A DNA stretch of 64,000 nt from Rubripirellula lacrimiformis (GCF_007741535.1 NZ_CP036525.1:7998001-8062000), one strand, 5' to 3'. Positions 17,056 to 26,079 are shown, counted from the stretch's first letter. Notes: generated by a model from the sequence alone, not told the origin. Program-made: numbers and translations.

Positions 17056-19095
17056 GTGCTTGATCGCAAAATCATCGAATCGACGCTGGAAAAGATCCAC
17101 TCGGGCCAACTGACCACCGACGAAGCCACCGACTTTTTGCTGGGACTCGGCGACCACACGTCCGTCGTCCCGCCAGCGGCCGAGTCCACGCTGGCTGACG
17201 ATTCCGCGCCGCCAGACGGTGAACCGCTGGCATCGCTGGTCCAGCGACTGGGACATCCGCCCCCAGCGATCATCCAATACTGGTGCCAACACCTGCGCCG
17301 CGTTGCGGCCGACCTCGAATCCAAGACCGCCCGCCCGCTGCCCGCCATCGCCGTCTCGGATTGCCACATCGACGGCAACGGCCAACTGGTCTGGAACCGA
17401 TACGATCTGGCGACCGACCAAACACACGGCAATGCACCGGAGCCGATCACGCAAGAATCCGAAGCCAGCATTGCAGACTTCACGGCGTCACTCACAGCGG
17501 ACGTCCCCGGTGACCATCGGGCCACGAGCCTTCGATCCGCCTCCGACAAATTCCCGTCAGTCGATCCCAAGCCCGCCATCCGCAGTGATCCGTCGTCTCG
17601 ACATCGCCGCGGCCGCTCTCGTTCGCATCATCTTCGAACCTGCATCATCGCGGCAGCACTCATCGGATGCGCAGCAGCGGCCTACCATGTACTGACGCAA
17701 GCGTCGTCAAACTCCGACGTGGCAAGCACCGACGGGGCAGGCTCGGATACGGCGGCCAACAACCACTCGCAGCGTTCCGCCACCTCGCCCTCATCGAAGC
17801 GGCCCATCGGGCCAACGGACCGCAGCGAGGACATCTTTTACTTTTCGGAAACCGCCTCCGATGGCGATGGAGCTGACGAGTTGGATCCTGTCGCTGACAC
17901 CTCGGAACGCGAACTGGCACCGCTGGAACCAGAGTTGTCGATGGCTCCGTCTTCCGTTTCGATGGAAGTCGCTCCGCCGGAAAACATTTCCTTGGACGCG
18001 TTCATCCCCGTTTCCGGAGATCCGGGTAGCGTCCCAACACCGGAACCAATCGGACCGATCGAACCCGCGGATTCCACTGAATCGATCGTGGTCCCACAAC
18101 TAGCCACGATCGACGAACAGCAGCCACCACCAACCGAATCCGAGCAGTCGATCGCCATCGTCGACGATGATGTTGGGGCAAGCTCCACCGCGATCGAACT
18201 TGCGGATGCCGACCACCTAGAACCGGTCCTGATCACGTCGCGTCGTCCCACGCAATTGACATTGGACTTCCCCTTCGACGTCCCACTATCGTCCAGCGAA
18301 TCGGCTACTCCGCCATGGCAAGTCATGGACTCACAGAAGGACACCGTCATCGCCGACTTCACTTTGGTCGACGACAGTTTGGCGATGACCTGGGCTGAAT
18401 CAGCCGCGCGGTCGGTCAACGCAAAACGACTGGTCCATGGTCGACTTCGCGACGGATCCGGCACCACCACGTACCTGCGGCCAATCATCCAAGCCGATCC
18501 GTATGCCCTGCGACTGCAGTCGCCCGATTCGATGCCCACTTGGAATCTGCACGCGCCCATACCACCGCAAGCAGCACGCATCACGATCGACGTCGATCTC
18601 CCCGAAGGCATCGACCTGACCTGGGTCGAACCGATCTCGCCTGATTCGGTCCGACGAACGCGAGGCTTAGCGGTGCTCAGCAACGAAGAATACGAACACG
18701 TCTCGCTGGGCATCCGCATGGACATTCGCTGCAGCCGCAAATTGCAATGTCGGATTCGCTATGCCGGGCGATTGGATTCGTCGCTTCCATGGAATGCAGT
18801 TTCCGTTCCCACGCTCGAAGCGTACAGCCAGCAACTTGATTACCAAACCCAGCGAGTCCACCGCGAAGCGATCCGCCTATCCGACGTACACGACATGGCC
18901 GATTCCACAGGCCGACGAATCATCAAAGCCAAACAGAAGCACAACGACGCCCTAGCCGAGAACCTAAAGCAAGCCACCACGCGAGTCGCCCAGCTACAAA
19001 CCCTCATCGCCACCATCGAATCCAAAGCCCAGCTAAAAATACGAATCTGGGTCCAATGGCCAGACACCGAACAAACGATCCTAACGATGAACTAA
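17056..19095 (+). CDS. single-span membrane protein of unknown function
   Basis: This 679-aa protein starts at GTG (17056). The N-terminal 190 residues are cytoplasmic and begin with a small helical unit (LDRKIIESTLEKIHSGQLTT). A basic stretch (RHRRGRSRSHHLR) precedes the only membrane span (about 198-216, IIAAALIGCAAAAYHVL). A long acidic, Pro/Ser/Glu-rich linker follows (about 220-400), then a beta-rich domain (about 400-590). The chain ends in a coiled coil (about 600-660, RIIKAKQKHNDALAENLKQ). The topology places the linker and domain outside the cytoplasm. I recognise no family. It is transcribed away from the BBP7 gene and is followed, 212 bp on, by a lipoprotein gene. Confidence 0.7.
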   Translation: MLDRKIIESTLEKIHSGQLTTDEATDFLLGLGDHTSVVPPAAESTLADDSAPPDGEPLASLVQRLGHPPPAIIQYWCQHLRRVAADLESKTARPLPAIAVSDCHIDGNGQLVWNRYDLATDQTHGNAPEPITQESEASIADFTASLTADVPGDHRATSLRSASDKFPSVDPKPAIRSDPSSRHRRGRSRSHHLRTCIIAAALIGCAAAAYHVLTQASSNSDVASTDGAGSDTAANNHSQRSATSPSSKRPIGPTDRSEDIFYFSETASDGDGADELDPVADTSERELAPLEPELSMAPSSVSMEVAPPENISLDAFIPVSGDPGSVPTPEPIGPIEPADSTESIVVPQLATIDEQQPPPTESEQSIAIVDDDVGASSTAIELADADHLEPVLITSRRPTQLTLDFPFDVPLSSSESATPPWQVMDSQKDTVIADFTLVDDSLAMTWAESAARSVNAKRLVHGRLRDGSGTTTYLRPIIQADPYALRLQSPDSMPTWNLHAPIPPQAARITIDVDLPEGIDLTWVEPISPDSVRRTRGLAVLSNEEYEHVSLGIRMDIRCSRKLQCRIRYAGRLDSSLPWNAVSVPTLEAYSQQLDYQTQRVHREAIRLSDVHDMADSTGRRIIKAKQKHNDALAENLKQATTRVAQLQTLIATIESKAQLKIRIWVQWPDTEQTILTMN

Positions 19096-19307
19096 CCCCC
19101 AATCCATCCAGCCCCACCTCCTCACAAAGATCTTGTGGAGTTTGCGTTCCAGCGAGATATCGCTTCGCGATTCGCCAGCGAATACAAATAGTGGCGTTCA
19201 CATTGCATGCCCCGCTCCTTAGTCAGATCGTCATCGCCATGATTCCTTAACAAATCGAACGCACCGTTGACACTTTCCTGAATCGCGATTTGCTGTTTGA
19301 CCTACCT

Positions 19308-20114
19308 ATGAAAAATCTTGTTGTGTTGCTGCTGTTGGCGATTGTTTGGGCGGGGGCTTCTGGGTGTGGGCGGGCGGGTGGTCGGGGGGAGGAACTTTCT
19401 TTTCTTCGCCGGATCATGTCGGACGATCTGGCTGTGCATGCGAGTCTGGATGTGCCGAGTCGTGAGTGCCTTGTTCGGGCGGATTCGGATGGGGAGACTT
19501 GCCTAGGGTTTCGACTGCTGCCTGGCCAACCAAAGTTGCATGGTGGTGTTCGCGCGGAAGTTAGCGTCGACTTCCCGCACTGCGAGGGTGATGTGGTCCG
19601 CTATGAATGGCGGTTCAAACTTGCCGAAGACTTCGTTTCGGATTCCCCGGACAATCGATGGTGGGTGATCGCTCAATGGCATGACCAACCTGACCCGCTG
19701 AAAAACGAAACCTGGCAAAATCACACTTCCCTCAGCCCACCAATCTCGCTGAACATCGGCGAAGTCGACGGCTCACTAGCGATCGGCCTGACCTATGGAC
19801 TGACTCGCGACGGACACCAACAAACAGTATCGGACCCGGTCGCGATCAAGCGGAACGTTTGGTACCGCGTTGTCGCAAACGTCCATTGGTCACAAACCGA
19901 GACCGGAATGGCGGAGTGCTTCCTGGACGATTCGCCTGAACCCATCTTCGTTGCCAATGGACCCAACATGAACAACGGGTTCCGTCACTACCTAAAGCTT
20001 GGCATGTACCGACACCCGGACATCGATACAGAGAACACCATTTTCGTAGATGATGTCGCCATCGAAATCAGCCACCCAACCTCCTCTGCCGGACCGTCGC
20101 AAGCCGACCGGTGA
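19308..20114 (+). CDS. lipoprotein, polysaccharide-lyase-like (heparin lyase I fold)
   Basis: The ATG at 19308 gives a 268-aa protein with a clear lipoprotein signal (KNLVVLLLLAIVWAGASGC, Cys about residue 20). A TTG 18 bases upstream is possible but gives a poorer leader. The mature part looks like the concanavalin-like jelly roll of the heparin lyase I-type family: YEWRFKLAEDFVSDS, RWWVIAQWHDQPD, then VWYRVVANVHWSQTETGMAE and a final FVDDVAIEI strand. Such enzymes cleave uronic-acid polysaccharides by beta-elimination, which suits a marine planctomycete living on algal sugars. Substrate and activity cannot be judged from sequence, and a binding-only role is possible. The first 150 bases are unusually G/T-rich compared with the rest of the gene. 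Confidence 0.7.
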   Translation: MKNLVVLLLLAIVWAGASGCGRAGGRGEELSFLRRIMSDDLAVHASLDVPSRECLVRADSDGETCLGFRLLPGQPKLHGGVRAEVSVDFPHCEGDVVRYEWRFKLAEDFVSDSPDNRWWVIAQWHDQPDPLKNETWQNHTSLSPPISLNIGEVDGSLAIGLTYGLTRDGHQQTVSDPVAIKRNVWYRVVANVHWSQTETGMAECFLDDSPEPIFVANGPNMNNGFRHYLKLGMYRHPDIDTENTIFVDDVAIEISHPTSSAGPSQADR

Positions 20115-20524
20115 CACGTCCGGCGACAGCGCGGGCCGGGACCGATTTTTGCAATCGGCGGAGGTCACGTGGATTTGCGGAGCGGAACGGATCACGGGGG
20201 GGAGAGGCAGTGACCAAGTTTGGCCTGCCGCCAAGGGGCCAGCGAGACTCGATCGCGGGATGTCCCTGGTGGCTCCCAAAGACGATTGCAGCCGCTGTCG
20301 TGACGGGACCGGCGATTTTGCTGGATTGACACCACCGGACACCTTAGGGCGCCGATCCCGGCGGTAGCCGAATTGTGGGGCCTCTGCTGGTTCCCGAGCA
20401 TTCGCACTCGGGCGAGCCTGGCCGCCGAGCCATTGCGTCTGGCATGCCGGGCGGCGGCGATCGCGTGTACAATCCTGCCTTCATTAAACGTTAACCATTT
20501 CCGAGCACTCCGCATTCCTGGTTT
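20115..20524. other. intergenic region upstream of the Na/Pi symporter
   Basis: This 410-bp gap holds a small stem just after the lyase gene (CCGATT/AATCGG, 20142-20158) without a T-run. No gene or repeat is visible. The symporter promoter should lie in the A+T-richer 20465-20520 part (ATTAAACGTTAACC), but I cannot place it. Confidence 0.45.
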
Positions 20525-22222
20525 TTGGACGTCAATCCGTTGGATTCATCTACGCTGATCAAGATGGTTTTCGAGCTCGCCGGCGGCCTCGGCATTTTCC
20601 TGCTGGGCATGAAGCACATGTCCGATGGGATGCAGGCGGTGGCCGGCAATAGCCTTCGGCGTCTGATCGGGACGGTCACCAACCACCGATTATTTGCGAC
20701 GACGGTGGGTGTCGTCGTGACCTGCATCGTTCAGTCCAGTTCCATCACGACCGTGATGGTGGTGGGGTTCGTCAACAGTGGGGTGATGGAACTATCCCAA
20801 GCGGTCGGCGTGATCATGGGCGCCAATGTTGGCACCACGATCACCGGCTGGATCCTGGTGCTGAAAGTCGGCAAGTACGGACTGCCGCTGCTGGGCTTTT
20901 CTGCGTTCATCTATCTGTTTGCGAGACGCGATCGGTGGCGTTATTGGGCGATGTTTGCGATGGGCATCGGGATGGTGTTCTTTGGCTTGGAAGTGATGAA
21001 GGACGCATGTTCGACGATCAAGGACATGCCCAGCTTCGAAGCATGGTTTGCCAGGTTCAGCGCTGACACTTACTTGGGCGTCTTGAAGTGCGCGATGGTT
21101 GGATGCGTGCTGACGACGTTGGTGCAATCATCGTCAGCCACACTGGGCATCACGATCTCGCTAGCGACGCAGGGACTGATTTCTTACCCGACCGCAGCTG
21201 CGTTGATCTTAGGCGAGAATATCGGCACGACAATCACTGCCTTCCTGGCGTCACTGGGGACAACCACCAACGCGCGACGTGCGGCCTACTTTCACGTCAT
21301 TTTCAATCTGGTGGGCGTGTTCTGGATCACGCTGATCTTTCAATGGTATATCCGGCTGATTCAGGCGATCATCGGCGTTGACGTTTCCCAGGCGGTGATG
21401 GTCGACGGTAACGCAACGTATCCACATACCGTAGCGGCCATCGCGGCCACTCACAGCGTGTTCAATGTTTGCAACATGTTGCTGTTCATGCCGTTCGTGA
21501 CGCCCATGGTCCGGTTACTAGAGCGAATACTGCCGTCGCTGCCATACAAGGAAAAGTCACGGCTGACCGACCTCGACATTCGCATCCTTGAATCCCCGCT
21601 GATGGCGATCGAGCAATCGCGCAAAGAGATCCTGAAGATGGGCGACGGCTGCCTGAAAATGCTGGAATGGCATCGCACATTGATGCTGGCCGACAGCCCG
21701 GACCCCAAACTTGCCGAGCGATTGAAACACCGCGAGAAGGTTCTGGATTCGGTCCAAGACGAGGTGGCAGAATTCATCACGAACCTATTGTCGGGGAACG
21801 CATCGCACGCGACCGCCGAAGAAGCACGTCGTCAAATCCGTCTGGCGGACGAGTACGAATCGATCAGCGATTACATCCTGAACCTGGACAAGTTCGACCG
21901 AAAACTTCGCCGCAATGAATTCCGATTCACCGAGGCGCAACGCACGGATTTGGAGGCGCTGAACCGACTGGTTTACACGTACGTTTCTGAAGTGCATCAA
22001 GCGTTGACGAACTACAATCCGAACGTGTTGAAAGACACTGACGCAAGCAATAAGCGGATCCGCGACCAGGTCAAGATTTTGCGTCGCAAGCATCTGGAAG
22101 AATTATCGGCCGGAACCATCCCGCCGGTTGTCAGCGTTGCGTTCATGGCGTCGCTGAACGCCTACATCCGCGTCCGCGACCACGCCTGCAACATTGCCGA
22201 AACGATCGCGAACCAGAAGTAG
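20525..22222 (+). CDS. Na/Pi-cotransporter family protein with PhoU-like C-terminus
   Basis: The protein (565 aa from a TTG at 20525; ATG at 20564 is an alternative) has the inverted-repeat architecture of NptA/SLC34-type sodium-phosphate symporters. Two QSSS motifs mark the two halves: VTCIVQSSSITTVMVVGF and TTLVQSSSATLGITISLA. Each is followed by a GxNxGTTIT segment (MGANVGTTITGW and LGENIGTTITAF). About eight to nine membrane spans occupy residues 10-330. The C-terminal 220 residues are a PhoU-like helical domain, thought to regulate transport. It would import phosphate using the sodium gradient. No pho genes lie nearby. Its 3' end runs into repeat array B and IS copy 2. Confidence 0.93.
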   Translation: MDVNPLDSSTLIKMVFELAGGLGIFLLGMKHMSDGMQAVAGNSLRRLIGTVTNHRLFATTVGVVVTCIVQSSSITTVMVVGFVNSGVMELSQAVGVIMGANVGTTITGWILVLKVGKYGLPLLGFSAFIYLFARRDRWRYWAMFAMGIGMVFFGLEVMKDACSTIKDMPSFEAWFARFSADTYLGVLKCAMVGCVLTTLVQSSSATLGITISLATQGLISYPTAAALILGENIGTTITAFLASLGTTTNARRAAYFHVIFNLVGVFWITLIFQWYIRLIQAIIGVDVSQAVMVDGNATYPHTVAAIAATHSVFNVCNMLLFMPFVTPMVRLLERILPSLPYKEKSRLTDLDIRILESPLMAIEQSRKEILKMGDGCLKMLEWHRTLMLADSPDPKLAERLKHREKVLDSVQDEVAEFITNLLSGNASHATAEEARRQIRLADEYESISDYILNLDKFDRKLRRNEFRFTEAQRTDLEALNRLVYTYVSEVHQALTNYNPNVLKDTDASNKRIRDQVKILRRKHLEELSAGTIPPVVSVAFMASLNAYIRVRDHACNIAETIANQK

Positions 22223-22377
22223 CGTTTCCGCCTCTTCCTGATCCCTAGGCCCGCAGATCGGATGCGAGTGGAATTCGGATTCGCGGGTTCTGCTGTGCCG
22301 CCCGGTAGCGAGACTCGCCGAGAGCTTTGGCGCGTGTTGGGTGGTTGGGTTTTTTAACCACGAATGACGCGGATGGG

Positions 22378-22430
22378 TGGCCGAAAGTCTTGGCGACTTG
22401 CGCTACGGGATTGAATGTGGGGGTGCGGGG
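22378..22430. repeat. repeat family B (54-bp form), first unit
   Basis: The unit has the core CCGAAAGTCTTGGCGACTTG then CGCTACGGGA and a G-rich linker ending GGTGCGGGG, which is the left target duplication of the IS. AAGTC-TTGGC-GACTT inside the core is an inverted repeat. The homologous points before and after the IS are 54 bases apart once the IS is removed. Confidence 0.85.
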
Positions 22431-22502
22431 CAACGCCGTTAAGGAAATTTTTCGAGTGAATTAGGTAACCAGGATAGCTTTTGGAGGGCCATAAATGAAA
22501 TA

Positions 22503-22558
22503 AGCCAGGCTCCCCCCAAAATCCTCGACTACATCGTCGAAAGAAAAGGAGCCTGGCT
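22503..22558 (+). promoter_or_regulatory. hairpin that can mask the transposase ribosome-binding site (copy 2)
   Basis: Identical to the structure in copy 1: arms AGCCAGGCTCC (22503-22513) and GGAGCCTGGCT (22548-22558) enclose the Shine-Dalgarno just before the ATG at 22559. Confidence 0.7.
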
Positions 22559-24031
22559 ATGAGTAACAGTGGCAAGGATGCTGCTTCGAAACAGAAGCAA
22601 TCAATGACTCAAGGTGAACAGCTGGCCAAAGCGATTCGCTGGATCGCCAACGACCAATTATTCGCAAAGGTTCGTGTTCACGGCAATGCCAATTGGGTGC
22701 CGACTCACTTGATGCAGGTCGCAATTCTATGGGTTTGGAGTAGTCAATCATTGCTCGTCGAATCCACCAAAGACGCGATCAAAAGTGTCGAGAGCTTATT
22801 CGGTACGACCGGGATTCATTCGTATCAGACGCTGATCACTGCACTGCAGAAGTACACCGAGCAAATCCTTCCGCCACTGGTCCAACGAATGCATCATTTG
22901 ATGGAGAAGACAGATCAAGCAAGTTTTCGCATTGGGATTTGGTTGGTGTTGGCCGTCGACGGTTCCCGCTTGGATGCTTGCCGAACCCTGGCCAACGAGA
23001 AGCGGTTCTGCAAGCCAAAGAACAAAAGGGGATCGAAGAAGAACAAGAAGAACAAGAAGAACAAGAAGAACAAGAAGAACAAGAAGAACAAGCGTGGTCG
23101 ACACGCCAACAAACGAAAACCGGTGAGCAAAAAGAAGAACTACAATCCGCAGCCCGTCGGTCCTCAAGTCTGGCTTACGCTACTGTGGCATGTCGGACAG
23201 CGATTGCCATGGGCATGGAAAATCGGACCGAGTTATTCCAGCGAACGAGCCCATCTGTTGGAAATGCTGAATGCTTTAGACCTACCGAAAAACACGCTCA
23301 TCTGCGGTGATGCTGGTTTCGTCGGCTACGACTTTTGGAACGCGATCGACAGCCACGGCCATCACTTCCTGACGCGTGTCGGAAGCAATTGTCGCTTCCT
23401 GAAGCAACTTGGACGGGTTCGCGAACGTGATGGCATCGTGTACTGCTGGCCGAAAGAAAAACAGCAACGCAAGCAGCCGCCGTTGGTCCTTCGGCTACTT
23501 CGCTTTCACGACGGACGTGGCGAAGTCTATCTCGTCACCAACGAATTGAACTCACGCAAGTTAAGTGATTCGCGTGCTGGGGAAATTTATCGAAAACGCT
23601 GGGGAATCGAAGTGCAATTCCGATCCTTAAAGCAAACTTACGGTCGTTCGAAACTGCTCGGGCGAACGCCGGATGTCGTCGAGCACGAGTTAACCTGGTC
23701 GCTTGTCGGTCTTTGGATGGCGCAGTTACTGGCGCTTCGCGAACAAATCGATCGGATCGAACCGGCGGCTCAAACGAGCGTCGCGATGGTGTTACGAATA
23801 TTGCAAAACATCCTGCACTGCCCCAACGAGATACCCGCGCGGGGCGAATCGCTTCGGAGTCTCTTGGCCGGTGCGTTGACGGATACATACGACCGCGCAA
23901 GTAAAAAGAAAAGTCGCAACTACCCACGCCGAAAAGAGGAACCCCGGACCGGCCCACCCACAATTGAACTCGCCACCGCAGAGCAACAGAAGCTTGCCAA
24001 AGCTACACTGGACCTCTCAAATGCAGCATGA
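22559..24031 (+). CDS. IS4-family DDE transposase, copy 2
   Basis: The 490-aa protein is the same transposase as at 7422, with the DDE residues and the YREK segment YRKRWGIEVQFRSLK intact. It differs by a 12-residue expansion of Lys-Lys-Asn in the basic insertion between the first two catalytic residues, and by two visible substitutions (Asn to His before DGRGE and Leu to Ser before RKLSD). The expansion lies in a region that is probably a loop, so activity may survive. The reading frame is otherwise undamaged. Confidence 0.95.
   Translation: MSNSGKDAASKQKQSMTQGEQLAKAIRWIANDQLFAKVRVHGNANWVPTHLMQVAILWVWSSQSLLVESTKDAIKSVESLFGTTGIHSYQTLITALQKYTEQILPPLVQRMHHLMEKTDQASFRIGIWLVLAVDGSRLDACRTLANEKRFCKPKNKRGSKKNKKNKKNKKNKKNKKNKRGRHANKRKPVSKKKNYNPQPVGPQVWLTLLWHVGQRLPWAWKIGPSYSSERAHLLEMLNALDLPKNTLICGDAGFVGYDFWNAIDSHGHHFLTRVGSNCRFLKQLGRVRERDGIVYCWPKEKQQRKQPPLVLRLLRFHDGRGEVYLVTNELNSRKLSDSRAGEIYRKRWGIEVQFRSLKQTYGRSKLLGRTPDVVEHELTWSLVGLWMAQLLALREQIDRIEPAAQTSVAMVLRILQNILHCPNEIPARGESLRSLLAGALTDTYDRASKKKSRNYPRRKEEPRTGPPTIELATAEQQKLAKATLDLSNAA
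23036..23089 (+). repeat. in-frame AAGAAGAAC minisatellite within the transposase gene
   Basis: Six perfect 9-bp units, each coding Lys-Lys-Asn, occupy this stretch. Copy 1 of the IS has two units at 7899-7916. The change in number accounts exactly for the 36-bp size difference between the elements. Confidence 0.95.
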
Positions 24032-24052
24032 AAAATTTCCTTAACGGCGTTG

Positions 24053-24215
24053 GGTGCGGGGGTGGCCGAAAGTCTTGGCGACTTGCGCTACGGGGACTGA
24101 ATGTGGGGGTGCGGGGGTGGCCGAAAGTCTTGGCGACTTGCGCTACGGGATTGGATGCGGGGGAGCGGGGGTGGCCGAAAGTCTTGGCGACTTGCGCTAC
24201 GGGATTGGATGCTGG
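24053..24215. repeat. repeat array B (54-55-bp form), three units right of the IS
   Basis: Three units with the core CCGAAAGTCTTGGCGACTTG start their cores at 24066, 24121 and 24175. G-rich linkers (GGATGCGGGGGAGCGGGGG type) separate them. With the unit left of the IS there were four before insertion. The array fills the gap between the convergent symporter and phosphopantetheinyl transferase genes. Confidence 0.9.
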
Positions 24216-24980
24216 TTAGGACTGCTTCGATGATTGGGCGCCGACCCAGTCATCGAAACTGTGCAATTCGATCGTTGGTTTGGCGGTGCCGGTTTCGCTG
24301 GCTACTGCGATGGCCCCGATGAACCCTTGCCTTGGCGTGATCGAGAAGAACTGCCACTGCCGATCGCTGTGCAGTTTCGGGTCCAGCATCCGGATCGTGG
24401 GGCAGGGGGAATCGATGTCTTCGAAGGCAAAGTCGGCCAGGGGTGTTTGCAGGCCAGTGCCGATGGCCTTGATGAACGATTCCTTCAGCGTCCAGACTCG
24501 CAGGAACGCATTCCTGCGATCTGATTCGTTGCGGTACTGTTTCAGATAGTCGATCTCTGGCTTCGAAAAGTACCGATCAGCCAGTGCCGGATCCGTTCGC
24601 CGATTCAGGCATTCGACATCGACTCCGACTAGCCAATCCGATGGGTCGGCAATGCCACAGACCACCAGCCCGTCGGTATGGGCAACGTTGAAAGGCCGCC
24701 GTGCGACATCGGGACCGGTCACGAACGGCTTGCCGAAAGTCTCGGTATCAAAACTGATCGCGGCGGGTGAGATGTCGCCGACGCCCAATAGCCGCCGAGC
24801 CATCCCGCGGCCGATCACGTGTTGATTTCGACTGGTTGGTTGGCGGAACCGATCGGCACGAGTGCGTTCGGATTCGTCCAGACAGTCTTCGCAAAACTGT
24901 TCAATCGGCCCCGCGTCGGACGACGAACTGCTGGCGTGCCAGAGGCGAACAGGCACGGCGGGGACGTCATCGGGAATCAT
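24216..24980 (-). CDS. 4'-phosphopantetheinyl transferase superfamily protein
   Basis: From the ATG at 24980 (MIPDDVPAVPVRLWH) the protein has 254 residues, usual for Sfp-type enzymes. The frame continues upstream, but the extra residues lack family similarity. The family signatures are present: GVDVE (about 118-122), with its Mg-binding Asp and Glu, and WTLKESFIKAIGTGL (about 162-176), the W-x-x-K-E-x-x-x-K motif. KPFVTG and FNVAHTDG precede them, as in Sfp. The enzyme moves phosphopantetheine from CoA to a serine of carrier proteins. No carrier protein, polyketide or peptide synthetase gene is adjacent, so it may serve fatty-acid synthesis or distant clusters. It is divergent from the next gene. 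Confidence 0.9.
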   Translation of the reverse strand: MIPDDVPAVPVRLWHASSSSSDAGPIEQFCEDCLDESERTRADRFRQPTSRNQHVIGRGMARRLLGVGDISPAAISFDTETFGKPFVTGPDVARRPFNVAHTDGLVVCGIADPSDWLVGVDVECLNRRTDPALADRYFSKPEIDYLKQYRNESDRRNAFLRVWTLKESFIKAIGTGLQTPLADFAFEDIDSPCPTIRMLDPKLHSDRQWQFFSITPRQGFIGAIAVASETGTAKPTIELHSFDDWVGAQSSKQS

Positions 24981-25129
24981 GGCAACAAAACACTGCGGGG
25001 GAATGCGGGCGATCCCGCAACAACAAACAATCGATACAACCGACTTTACCGACGATGTCGATTTAATGCGAGCTTCTTCAACCGGGCTGGTTTTCGACGG
25101 CCCCGGCGGACGATCAAGCATAAGGACGT

Positions 25130-25693
25130 TTGACAATCGATGAAACGTCTCGCAACCTCGTACACATTCGACGGCTGATGACCTGGCACCTTCTGATCGC
25201 GATGGCCGACACCCAGCGGGCTCAGTACCTGGCTGTGGCCGGTTTTGTGATGCTGGGCTGGGTGCTGGCACGACGAACGCTCAAAGCCCGCAAACGGGTC
25301 AACACCGACACTCGGGTGGCCAAGAAAGAACTTGACCGGATCCGATCATCCAAGACACCGGTACTGCCGCTGGCCGACGCACCGCCCGAGGTCCAGCGAT
25401 GGCAGGTCGGGATGTTCGACCTGCAGCGTGAACTGAAAGCCGAACTGGACACTCGCATCGTCATCGTGCAGACGCTGTTGCGTCAAGTCGACGAAAGCGT
25501 CCGCCGTCTGGAAAAACTACAGGGTGTGGCCGACGACCAACAGACCGCGGTCACCGAATTTGACGCCGGCGTGCGGCGCAGCGAAGTCGAATCGATGGTT
25601 CAGGCTGGGCACACCGCCGAGGAGATCGCCGCGGCCACGGGGATGCCGATCGGCGATGTCGAAATCACAATTGCAACGATCCGCGTCGGCTAG
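25130..25693 (+). CDS. membrane-anchored coiled-coil protein of unknown function
   Basis: The frame opens at a TTG (25130, 187 aa). ATG codons at 25178 and 25202 are also possible starts, and the last gives the cleanest N-terminal anchor (MADTQRAQYLAVAGFVML). One membrane span is followed by a basic stop (ARRTLKARKR) and a helical, probably coiled-coil cytoplasmic region (about 85-150). The C-terminal 45 residues look like a small helix-turn-helix: EVESMVQAGHTAEEIAAATG then MPIGDVEITIATI. A membrane protein ending in an HTH-like helix pair is unusual, but DNA binding is only a guess. No known family is recognised. Its promoter region is shared with the divergent transferase gene. Confidence 0.65.
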   Translation: MTIDETSRNLVHIRRLMTWHLLIAMADTQRAQYLAVAGFVMLGWVLARRTLKARKRVNTDTRVAKKELDRIRSSKTPVLPLADAPPEVQRWQVGMFDLQRELKAELDTRIVIVQTLLRQVDESVRRLEKLQGVADDQQTAVTEFDAGVRRSEVESMVQAGHTAEEIAAATGMPIGDVEITIATIRVG

Positions 25694-25775
25694 TCGCGGT
25701 GGTTCAATCAGCCGCCTGCGCGTTAGCACACGGCGTTAGTACACGGCGCAAGCGCAGCCCCGTAGCTGCGGAGCA

Positions 25776-25952
25776 GCGACAGCTTTTTGCCGGTGGCCGG
25801 TGGCCGGTGGCCGGTGGCCACCGGAGCGACGTTAAAATCTCACTCTTCTTCCCCTGCTCCGATCGCCGCCAAAGGTGGCGATCGGAGCAGGGGAAGAAGA
25901 AGTCTGGCGCCGACTGACACGGCGGCCAAGGCCGCCGGCAGAAAGCTGTCGC
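25776..25952. repeat. nested inverted repeat with a perfect 24-bp-arm hairpin
   Basis: Outer arms GCGACAGCTTTTTGCCGG (25776-25793) and its complement with one mismatch (25935-25952) enclose several elements. These are a four-fold GGTGGCC tandem (25793-25822), a hairpin with perfect 24-bp arms (25844-25867 and 25877-25900), and a small palindrome GGCGGCCAAGGCCGCC (25921-25936). The hairpin centre (GCCAAAGGT) can pair further, leaving only a three-base loop. No T-run follows on either strand. The rest of the 442-bp gap 25694-26135 holds a copy of repeat F and no gene. Confidence 0.85.
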
Positions 25953-26055
25953 CACTGCGTGGCTAGAAAAACAAACTTGAACAAGCGATCGCCTGATCGA
26001 GGCGATTACCTCTCATGTCTGCAAAGTAGGTGGCATTGGGCGTGTGCCAGGACGC

Positions 26056-26079
26056 AGGAATTCTGGCAAATCCCACTAC
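26056..26079 (+). repeat. dispersed repeat F copy
   Basis: AGGAATTCTGGCAAATCCCA followed by CTAC matches the copies at 2377 (minus), 52891 and 52961 with one or a few changes. It lies about 57 bases upstream of the metallo-beta-lactamase-fold gene. Confidence 0.65.

Larger units (their letters stand above)
22431..24052 (+). mobile_element. IS4-family insertion sequence, copy 2 (1622 bp)
   Basis: It has the same 23-bp terminal inverted repeats as copy 1 (22431-22453 and 24030-24052), with a 9-bp target duplication GGTGCGGGG at 22422-22430 and 24053-24061. It is 36 bp longer than copy 1, entirely from four extra AAGAAGAAC units, and otherwise differs by only a handful of substitutions. It interrupts repeat array B. 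Confidence 0.95.

Noticed and set aside
25844-25900. The strong hairpin as a rho-independent terminator of the 187-aa gene
   Set aside because: No T-run follows the stem on either strand and it lies 150 bases after the stop.
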